Of a stretch of DNA of 64,000 nucleotides, positions 56,052 through 64,000 are shown piece after piece. The stretch is from Undaria pinnatifida. Taxonomy: Eukaryota > Sar > Phaeophyceae > Laminariales > Alariaceae. Under the pieces are notes generated by a model. That model had not been told where the DNA came from, searched no databases, and worked only from the letters and a program-made list of their open reading frames with translations. The stretch is from positions 17,848,751 to 17,912,750 of the forward strand of contig JABAKD010000023.1 in NCBI GenBank assembly GCA_012845835.1. The letters are read 5' to 3'. Positions within the stretch are counted from its first letter, which is position 1; every line of letters starts with the position of its first letter. A program made the translations under genes and the position numbers.

Positions 56052-56423
56052 TGTTAAGGTATTAGTGGGGTAGTAGTCCGTTTGACCACTTGCAACTGGT
56101 TAACCAATATCTTGCCCAAACTAAGCCTTATAACACTCTTCCCCCCTGAAACGGCGGGATAGCAGGTCGGCCGGATATACGGCGGACCTGTCAATATCCA
56201 AGCCAATTCATTTCCTGGGCATACCGGGGAGAGTATTTTTCAAGTTCGACATGGGGAAAGGCTGGAAAAGTTTATTATGGTAGATGTGGGACTTGAACCC
56301 ACGACCCAAAAAAACCATGGTCTGTCGACGACGCCATTTCTTAAGGAACTTAGTGGGGTATTAGTCCGTTTGACCACTTGCAACTGGTTAACCAATAGCT
56401 TACCCAAACTAAGCCCTATAACA
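56052..56423 (-). mobile_element. TRIM element T4, complete
   Basis: LTRs 56,052-56,135 and 56,339-56,423 (84-85 bp), polypurine tract GGGGGGAAGAG beside one, TGGCGTCGTCG primer site and a tRNA-like stretch with T-arm GTGGGTTCAAGTCCCAC beside the other. TTCT on both flanks (56,048-56,051 and 56,424-56,427) is a likely 4-bp target duplication. No coding capacity. Confidence 0.88.
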
Positions 56424-56559
56424 TTCTTCTTCAGAGTGTTGGGTGGTTCTTCAATTTCGCAGTCGACAAAAAGAGTTGCCTAGCCCCAGCTTCTATTTAA
56501 GGTTATGTACTGCATGTGAAACCGGTTGCAATTTCTGTACTGCTGTTCGTTTGTCGTGT

Positions 56560-57240
56560 TGACCTGACTTGAGTTCCACCTTTCTTTCCACAAAGTTACA
56601 TCCACTGCAGTTCGTTTCTCTCCACATTCTCTTTCTTTTGCCCTTCCCATTCCTGTCGCAGATCATTCGCCTTTCCCCAAAATGGCGCACAGGTTGCGTT
56701 TTTTGTGCGAGCTTTTTGTTGCCTTTTCATCTGCCGTATGGCTACTGTATGCTGCCGTTATGGATTGGTCGGTACGTGCTGCTCCACTGTTGTTGTTCTG
56801 CTGTTGTACTGCTGTGATGGTGGGGTGGTCGATGGGTAGGTGGTGTGCGGTGGGTGGTGTGCGGTGGGTGCTTGGTGGGTGGCGGCTCGCTCGCGATCCA
56901 CGAGATAGATGTTGACCTGCTTTGAGTTTCATCTTATTTTCCCCCTTTACACACACTGCTGTTCGTTTCTCGTGTTGGCCTGCCTTGGGTTTCACCTTTC
57001 TTTCCACTTTACATCCACTGCAGTCCGTTTCTCTCCACATTTTCTTTCTTTTGCCCTTCCCGTTCCCGTCGCACATCATTTGCCTTTCCCTAAAATGGCA
57101 CGCAGGATGCGTTTTTAGTGTGAGCTGTTTGTTGCCTTTTCATCCTCTACCTCTTTTGTGTGATGCGTCGTTTGCGTTACGTTTCCCCGGTATTTTCTGC
57201 ACCGCTCACCACGTACGTATTACTTTTTCATGTTGACCAA
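56560..57240. repeat. Tandem repeat of about 400 bp, cluster 2
   Basis: Units at about 56,606 and 57,017 match cluster 1 at 52.26-53.22 kb in the same orientation. Confidence 0.85.
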
Positions 57241-58290
57241 GGGCGCACAACTTTTTTCTTTTGGACCCTCACTCCCCCCCCCTCCGACACAAAAAAAATG
57301 CTTTTTTTTTCGTTCAAGCTTATTATTGATTTGGACACTGTTTGGGGCGTTGAACGTCATATTGTCGCTTGTTGGTCAGCAAGGAAGCACCATGGAGCAA
57401 GATCGACGGATTTCTCTGTTGCCGTGCACAACCATGTAGTGTTCAAGTCGTGTAAGTGCTGTCCAACTTGGATTTTCGGAAAGGCCTCGGTTATGTATGT
57501 TGTATCAAACTGGATTAAATCGACGCCAAAGACAGACGGTATAGTTCAAGCAGATGATATTGCTGCTAGTTATCGTTGCTACCCCGACTCCTGTCCAAGC
57601 TTGCCCCACCCCCTTACCCCCCCTCCCCCTTTTTGCCCGATCGGCCAAGATTGGCCAAGGATCGGCCTTTGCAACAATAGTCTATTAATAATAGTCGCTG
57701 CGTTCATGCGCGAGACAGGCGTTTTGCAGAAACTACCCTCCCCTCTCCCACCCCCAACAGGGCTCTCCTTTCTCCTCGTGTCATTCTACTTGCTCCCACG
57801 TTCGTTTTTGTACCTAACCCGACCATGACTGCTTACGCCTAAAATTGCATTAGACCATCCGCTCCACTCAGAGCTTGAATCAAGGTGTTTTGGGCCTTAA
57901 CACAACCGAGTAGACACGCCAAAACACGCATGGCATGCGGTAGATCCACCTGATCCATTTTGTTACAAAAAAAACAAGTTTCCCCTTCGGAGGCGGGGTG
58001 ACGAAAGCATAAATTATCATTATTGATGATTCAACTATCCATTATTAGTGTTTAGTGGAAGAAGAGTAGAATAGTGCATGGAATTAGGTTCATATAAAAT
58101 TTGTAAATGATTTGGGTTTATCGGAAATGATGGTAGTAGAGGCGACAGATAAAATTTTGAAAAGTTTTTAGCGCATGATGAGCCGTTGCCGCGCGTAAAA
58201 AAATATATTGATTGGTTTATCGTTTGTTTGTGATCGAAAGTGTTCGTGAATTTTTCAGGGTTCAGGTCGGGACGGGTTTTATTGTCGGGT
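57241..58290. other. No recognisable gene
   Basis: A 222-residue frame crossing 57.16-57.83 kb begins inside the repeat and has no known domain. The rest is AT-rich. Confidence 0.4.
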
Positions 58291-59115
58291 CACAACGGGA
58301 TGGGAATGCAATGTGCCGGGATACTCTGGCCGGGTTGCCGGGACTAAGCTTTTTGCCGGTACACCGCCTTCGCGGTATCCGGGACAATCTAAATATGCTG
58401 GTACATTTTCGCCGGGAACGCAACATGCCGGGACCGCCTTCGGCGGTACCTGGTACAGCAAAATGTGCTGGTACTTTTTCGCCGGGAATGCAATATGCCG
58501 GAAATTGATGCGAATGAAGTAAACCAGCTAGCTAGCCTAACCGGTACAACGGTTGGCTTTGCCAGGTCATCAGAGGGGGACGGTTGCACCCGAACCAGGC
58601 ACAGACACCTCGGCCGACGCGGCCCCTGCACTACTTTCAGCGCTGGGGTTTCCATCCGAAGCGCTCATTGCTCTGCTGGACCGCACACGCTAGGAGGTGT
58701 GGGCAGGTGGCTGGTGTTGGTCTGCACGGCTGCCGTCCACCCAATAAAAAATGGTTCTGCCGAAAAAGAACCCGCCCCGAGCCGAAAAAAAAAAAAAAAA
58801 GGGACCTCACAGCATCGAAAAAAAAACTTCTGCAGAAAGAAAAACAAACACTCGAAAGAAAAAGAAAACCTGTTTGGAAGGAAACGAACCCCGCACTTAG
58901 ATCTTATAGAGTTACATATCATCTCCCAGACCACTCGGCCAGTGAAGAAGTGCACGAAATCCCGGCAATCCATTATACCGGTACTTTTTTGTCGGGATTT
59001 CAATATGCCTGTACGTTTTGGGCGGTATCCGGTACTCTAAAATGAACCGGTACTTTTTTGTCGGGTTTGAAATATGCCGGTACCCTTTGGGCGGTATCCG
59101 GGACTCGAAAATCAC
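58290..59115. repeat. Degenerate minisatellite of about 70 bp (GCCGGTAC-rich), split
   Basis: Units with CCGGTAC, TTTTTCGCCGGGA, CAATATGCCGG and GCGGTATCCGG are found at 58,300-58,505 and at 58,975-59,115. About 470 bp of other sequence, including long A-runs, separates the two blocks. Confidence 0.65.
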
Positions 59116-59154
59116 GTGGGTTCATCCGGGCCCTAGTGCCATTTGTCGGGATGT

Positions 59155-59424
59155 TGTTAAATTACAGGTGGGGGACACAGAGTGCCCCCTGCAGATCTGC
59201 CAATTGAGTAGGCCCTCGGAAAGTACTCACTTTTCTTTATTTCGTAGAGATGTAGCTTTGTTCGTTTCCACCAGAGCCCGGGATAGCTTCTGAGATTGGA
59301 GGCACGTGCCTCCGATCTATTTCCTAACTTTTCCGAATATAAAACGCCAACCTTATCATACGAAACCCATCCAAATGATCTCAAATTCCGATAATTACAG
59401 GCCTTTTGAGGCCGTATCTTAACA
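59155..59424 (-). repeat. LTR-C, lone LTR
   Basis: 270 bp, closely matching 45,550-45,818, with the same TATA-like and AATAAAG-like positions and the same ends. No primer site or polypurine tract flanks it and I see no target duplication, so it is a solo or truncated LTR. Confidence 0.8.
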
Positions 59425-60249
59425 CTAGCCCACCCTGATGAGTCACATATGCAGAAATATGGGAGATTCGGGGAAACTCCGGTTCTACGAACTAGACCAT
59501 GAGTCGAAGATATGGCTCCTCAAAACCCACTCCCACACCTCTAACCGTCTGGCTATGGAGCCAGGAACACGCGAAGAAAAGCAGTTGAAAGAAACGTAGA
59601 CCCTACAACAAGGCAAAAGTCACCCGTCAAAAACCTGCCGCGTGCCGCCGGTGTGGCGGGCAGAAAGGCTCTACGGCAAACCAACCACAGAAAAGGTACC
59701 ATGGCGAGGCGAGCCCTCGTGGATATGGAGAGGAACACAGGCGCTAACACAAAGGAGAAGTCATGCGAAAAACCTCCCGCGGGCCATCGGCAAGGCGGGG
59801 GGTTAGACGAGGAAACGACAAATACCCGGGATGGCAGGTGGCAACAACTACAGCCCCGCTAGGGGGGGAAGTGTTTAGAAGAATAACAAAGTAGAACAAA
59901 TACAACACACAAAAGATAAAAGATAACACACAGACCCGTACATAGCCCTGTACCACGTTATGCGCGAACAGAGTACCCTGGTCGCCCCTCGGCTCTGGGC
60001 TGAGGAGGGCGTCGGCAGGGCGAAATTGAACAATGACGAAAAGGCGACAGCCCTGCGCCTCAGATGGCGGCGTTTTGCCCGAACCCTGACCCGGCACTGA
60101 GCAGGGGGTTCGGCAGGACAGAAAGAAAAAATAATGGAAGAACCACCCCAAAACCGATGAAGATCCTCAGAACACTACGAACAACCCAAAGACAAAGACG
60201 CAAAACTCATAACCCCAAAAAATGAAGAACTAGCGAGGAGCGTTGGCGG
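59425..60249. other. Unassigned; possible polypurine tract and LTR start
   Basis: A direct repeat (AAAACCT-CCGCG...GGCGGG) lies at 59,631 and 59,768. At 59,862-59,871 AGGGGGGGAAG is followed by TGTTTAGAAG, which looks like a polypurine tract and LTR start on the plus strand, but I could not find a partner LTR. Confidence 0.3.
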
Positions 60250-60699
60250 CTTGGAAGTCAACTAGCCACGGCCGCGCCTCGAGATTCGTCTACGCTACGT
60301 TGGATTCCCCGAGCAAACGTACTGGCGATGTGAACTTGCAAGCACCAAGAGCCTCGTGCGGCTCCCGTCGAAGTCGTGTAGCGCGCAGGGGGAAGAGGGA
60401 GTTTAATCGGTCCCGGGTCGTCCAGAAAGCGGACCAGGTATACCTTGTCCTCGGTAGTGCTCGCGCTGATTTTTCCAAGACACCAAAACCCATCGTCTCC
60501 CATGTTCCAAACATGGGCTCCCTTAGGGAGTACTGTGTCGTGGTAGCGACGGAGCCAATTGTCGCGGGGAACACAGGCGTAGCCCGGCGCTAAGAAACGT
60601 TCCCCGTTGTTGCGGGAGAGCTCGCGCTCTGCCGCCCCGATCCGCATTCGGCGGTAGAGGCGGTTGGGTTGGCGGTGCTGGTCCGGGGTTCCGGCTCAA

Positions 60700-60840
60700 T
60701 AACGCAAGATGTGGGAGGGGGAGAGTCCATTTCTCGCTCCAACGAAGGTTCGGAGAGTCCCGCCCAATGCGTCTTGTATAGCACCGCGATAAAGTCACCT
60801 CGCCCCCGTACCGACTGATGACCAGTGATCTGCTCCACCT
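60700..60840 (-). pseudogene. Chromodomain at the end of the family N polyprotein
   Basis: One frame reads VEQITGHQSVRGRGDFIAVL, then a Tyr, THWAGLSEPS and EREMD, the pattern of a chromodomain (V-x-x-I, repeated polar turn, W-x-G-L, E at the end). It lies in another frame than the integrase C-terminus. Confidence 0.6.
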
Positions 60841-61541
60841 CCAGCCGTTGTACGGGAGTCGAAACGTCGTCTTGAGTGACGTGGTGCGGCGGGGACTATT
60901 TGGAAATTTGTTGAGCACGTACTGTGTCAGCCCCGCCGGTAGGTATTTGGGCATGTCCCCGCTGTCGTGGGGGTTGGCACAAGGTATGCAGAGCTCCATG
61001 GCCACACGCCGACGAGCGTCCAAACCGGGCAGGTCGGAAGGGAGATCCAAATAGAGGAGGTTGCTCCCGACCGGCGAGTCGTTCGGGGTCTCGGCGGCGG
61101 AGCAGGGACCGACGGCCAGGACCTTGTACGGGCCCGTCCAGTTAAGCGCGAGTTTGGCCTTGAGTACCTTGGCGTCGGTGTTCGCCTTCACACCCTGGCG
61201 GATGGTAGAGGCAAAATTGTATACCCATGCCCAACCACCCACAGTGAAGTTAGGTGCTGGACGCAGCGCGTCCGCGAGGGCGGAGTTTCTGCGGTTAACA
61301 CGGGAAACGGTGAAGGCGTCGTGTGCGTGGACAATGTCGTTCGCGCGCTTTTGCCGGTCGGCGGCCAAGTGGCAATAGGCCAGGTGGTCACGAGGCAGAC
61401 TCTGGTGTCCCACGACACCAGTGCGGTCGAACCCGTCAGGGGGAGCCGTGGGAGACTGCCCATGTGGACCTCGTTGGGCGCCAGACCCGTCGCCGCGCTG
61501 ACGGAATTGTTGTGAGCGAATTCTACGTGGAGCAGATGCAA
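60840..61541 (-). pseudogene. Integrase C-terminal part with GPY module
   Basis: FAHNNSVSAATGLAPNEVHMG is the typical end of a gypsy integrase core. A frameshift near 61,440 leads to LNWTGPYKVLAVGPC, the GPY/F module, then SNLLYLDLP. It is the expected order after the catalytic core. Confidence 0.75.
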
Positions 61542-61544
61542 TTC

Positions 61545-62048
61545 TCAATCGCCTTGTCGCTTGGTGACGACCATAGCCAGCATTTGGGCCATAGTGTCGT
61601 TGACCCGCTCAACGCCCCCGTTACAGTTGGGATGATAGGAGGTTGTAGCAAGCTTGTACAAGCCCAACAGCTGATATACAGCTTGTGAAAGCTTGAAGCA
61701 GAACTGCAGTCCGTTATCTGAGAGTATGGTGCGCGGGCACCCCCACAAGGGGATGTATTGGTTCACCAGGATATTGGCTGTACCCTCCGCGGTGAACTCA
61801 GCGGCAGTGACGGGGAACATGTCTGCCCGACGACTGAAGTGATCGGTGAACAGCAGGATGTAGGTGTTGCCTCGTGGTGTGACCGGCAGGGGCTCGAAGT
61901 AGTCAACACTGACGGCAATACCTGGACCTTTCGGCAGAGACATTGCGATGATGGGCCAGCGGACAGTCAACCATAGGGTTTTCCGCGCTTGGCACTTCAA
62001 GCGGTGGCGAAGCCACCACCGGATGCACACATTCATTCCAATTCGTCA
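61545..62048 (-). pseudogene. Integrase catalytic core of family N copy B
   Basis: SVDYFEPL, TILSDNGLQF and GGVERVND provide the D, D and E, with exactly 35 residues between the second Asp and the Glu, as in Ty3/gypsy integrases. All three catalytic residues are kept. It is bounded by two UGA codons (62,046-62,048 and 61,545-61,547), both where relatives usually have Trp. Confidence 0.85.
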
Positions 62049-62561
62049 GTAAAATCGCTCCAGCATGCGCAACGTGCGCGTGGTGCCAAGATGACAAGGG
62101 GCCGTCGAGCGATAAGCTTGCATGATCCAAGGGCGCATGAGCAGGGAAACGTAGATGCGAACTGGCTCGTCGTTTAGCAAGCAAGCAGCTCGCCTCACAG
62201 AGTTGGGTTTGTCAGACCTTGTTGGTGGCAGTGTCGGGTTACGGACGAGTAGGACGATGTCGTCGTCGGTTGTATGTAGACGACCTTTACCCACCAGCTC
62301 CTTGAGGTCTGAGAGGGATGGACGCTTGTGCGAGAGGTAGCACGCCAAAATGTCGGGCGGCAGGAGGCCGGTAGAAACGTAACGCATCTGGGCGTGGCAC
62401 GTCGGCTCAGCGTGCTGCTCTCGCTTCCAATCGTCATGTGAATAACGCGCGACGGAATCAGCGAACAGTAATTCAGCAGCGTTGCCGCGGGTGCCCGACC
62501 TTGTATATGCAGGCAGCGTGTCGCCAGGAGAAGGCGTGAGCCGTAAGAGAGGAGTTCCCAT
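62049..62561 (-). pseudogene. Pre-integrase and zinc-binding region
   Basis: AYMGTPLLRLTPSPG, a WKREQHAEPT stretch, LACYLSHKRPSLSDL and then APCHLGTTRTLRMLERFY. The last is the HHCC region, where the first His appears to be replaced and one late Cys is Arg. It continues through the UGA into the core. Confidence 0.7.
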
Positions 62562-63140
62562 ATAGGCTGTGCGTTGTGGCGGTCGGACGGTAGTGGCACC
62601 GTGCGGACCGGAGAGTCGGCAAGAGCAGGAGTTACGGCGCGGGGGGAGCCGGCCGCGACCGTGGGACTCGCGGCGGGGTTGTACCTCGTCTGGAAGATGG
62701 CCGAGGGGCCCCGCCGGGCCCGAATCGATAATCTACAGCGGGGGTGCATTACCCGTTGCTGTCGCTGTTCCTCGGCGCGTCGTCGACGACGGAGGGGCTG
62801 GAGCGCCAAGCAAGGCGGAGACGGACACAGTGGAACCGGTGGTCGGGGCGGGGGCCGTCTCCTGTGTAGAACTCCGGGATAAAGGAGCCGGCTGTGCGAT
62901 GGGCGTCGCTGCAGCCAGGGCTTTTGCGGTGCCCGTGCCGCCCTCGATGGGTATGGCAAAAACCGAAGCGAAAACGGTGTCAGCGGCAGGCGAAATCGAC
63001 CCGCGGCCGGTACAGCCTTCGGTAGTGGCGACCGAGGCAGAAACACGATCGACGAATCTCCCCGGGGAAGCAGAAACGCCGTCAATCCTTATACGTGGTT
63101 CATGTGTGCGAAAATCGTGAAACGCGGTAGAGGTGAGAGG

Positions 63141-63310
63141 GAGCCCACCCAAGGCAGCATGTTCAGTGCGGGGCACGAGCCCACCCAAGACAGTGCTTTC
63201 GGCGAGGGGTTCGAGTCCACCCAAAGCTGTGGTTTCGGTGTGGGGCACGAGCCCACCCAAGACAGTGCTTTCGGCGAGGGCGCGAGTCCACCCAAACCGA
63301 CACCTGGGAT
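63141..63310. repeat. 36-bp tandem repeat (five units), copy B
   Basis: Units start at 63,141, 63,177, 63,213, 63,249 and 63,284. Copy A has four. Confidence 0.85.
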
Positions 63311-63429
63311 CGGCGAAGAGGGAGCGTGCAGCCCGCGGGTCCGTCGGAGGTAGATACCGCTTTCTCCAACGGGGTTGGGGCTTGTCAACGCCAAGGGGTT
63401 GAAGTTTGTCAAGCCGCTGCGGTCGTAAT

Positions 63430-63960
63430 CCGTAGCAGGCTCTGGACAACGGGTCGGAAAAATCGGCGATGCCGTTGGCGCTGTCTTTGCGGTACTCGAG
63501 TGTGCAAACGCGGTGACGAACTCAAGCTACCGCTGGACTCATGCATTGAGGGTCCCCACTTTGCCAGTGCTCTCCTGTGCCTTGTGGCCGGAGGGTATGC
63601 GAAGCTTTGTTCTCTATGGTACCCTCGGAGGCGTTTGGGAGCCCAAACAATGCTGCCGGTCCCCAAATCTAGAGGAGTCCAGTGCCTCTCCGAGTCGAGC
63701 GTTGCTCGACTGATGTACGCGGTTTTCATAGTGAACGAAACGTCGTCCAGCGTCACAGTACCCTCAACGAAACAGGGGCCGTGTTCTGGCAGCGTAAAGT
63801 CAGGGGCAATGCCAGAAGCTATTTTCAAACCTCCACGGATTTTAATTGACAACGCGCCCGAGAAATCGGTCGGAAACGCCGAAAGGGAAGTTTTGCGAGC
63901 GCTAGCCGCTGTTAACGGCCCGGTTGCGGCGCGGACGAGATTTCTTGGTTCTTGCATTCG
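63430..63960 (-). pseudogene. Protease-like region, copy B
   Basis: FVEGTVTLDDVSFTMKTAYI and RATLDSERHWTPLDLG match copy A. Active site not readable; tentative. The NADAR domain would lie just beyond the window end, since 63,960-64,000 matches the DNA right after the NADAR region of copy A. Confidence 0.35.
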
Positions 63961-64000
63961 CAGTGCAGGTGCGGAACCGACTAGGGGAGGCCGGGTGCGC

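Larger units (their letters stand above)
60250..64000 (-). mobile_element. Family N retroelement, copy B (runs off the window)
   Basis: On the minus strand from the window end: protease-like part, 36-bp repeats, Pro/Ser-rich part, pre-integrase part, integrase, GPY module, chromodomain, tail. It aligns with copy A over 62,260-64,000 and 60,260-60,420. The gap between protease-like part and integrase is only about 1.4 kb and no RT or RNase H is readable in it. Confidence 0.75.

Noticed and set aside
57160..57828. 222-residue frame on the plus strand
   Set aside because: Starts in the 400-bp repeat, contains simple Pro runs, no recognisable family.
59450..59570. tRNA-like sequence on the minus strand (TAGCCAGACGGTTAGAG, TTCGACTC)
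   Set aside because: A-box fits, but acceptor and T-arm cannot be folded together; too weak to annotate.
59862..59990. Plus-strand LTR after a polypurine tract
   Set aside because: Only the junction looks right; no second LTR or internal coding region could be found, so kept only as a note.

Overview
The window is nuclear DNA of a eukaryote, very probably an alga. My best guess is a brown-alga-like stramenopile, with a red alga possible; this rests only on base composition, the style of the retroelements and a GT-AG spliced gene, so it is weak. There are no rRNA genes, CRISPR arrays or bacterial operons. The region is a graveyard of nested mobile elements and tandem repeats with very little host coding sequence. 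Many long open frames here, especially those in poly-G, proline-rich or repeat DNA, are chance.

Layout. 1-3321: Gag gene of an LTR retroelement (called family N here), broken off by a fragment of a small LTR element. 3.3-6.4 kb: tandem repeats, first with long G-runs. 6.8-12.8 kb: two related copies of a minus-strand gene (Myb/SANT-like plus a Cys/His-rich tail) flanking a small spliced gene. 13.7-14.5 kb: two nested miniature LTR elements (TRIMs) in opposite orientation. 14.5-24.1 kb: a same-strand cluster of tRNA-like repeats, split by an almost intact 8.7-kb Ty3/gypsy element with matching LTRs, gag, pol and a chromodomain-like end. 25.9-34.76 kb: a decayed non-LTR retroelement on the plus strand with several RING/zinc-binding modules ahead of a reverse transcriptase. 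34.76-41.47 kb: a minus-strand family N element interrupting that reverse transcriptase; between gag and a protease-like region it encodes a NADAR (YbiA-like) domain preceded by 77-residue repeats. 41.6-43.6 kb: an 83-bp satellite. 44.8-47.4 kb: a third LTR family (LTR-C) and a 1.6-kb palindrome. 50.7-59.4 kb: several repeat families, one TRIM, one lone LTR-C. 60.25-64.0 kb: a second family N copy, with integrase and chromodomain, running off the window end.

How the parts fit. The gypsy element has everything for copying itself except for one UAA in the reverse transcriptase; gag and pol share one frame across a single UAG, and its LTRs hold a perfect five-unit heat-shock element. The TRIMs and LTR-C share the same primer-binding site and the same terminal bases, so LTR-C may be the helper of the TRIMs. 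Family N looks non-autonomous, since neither copy shows a reverse transcriptase, yet it carries a NADAR domain, a fold known to act on ADP-ribose and ADP-ribosylated guanine. That is the most unusual cargo in the window.
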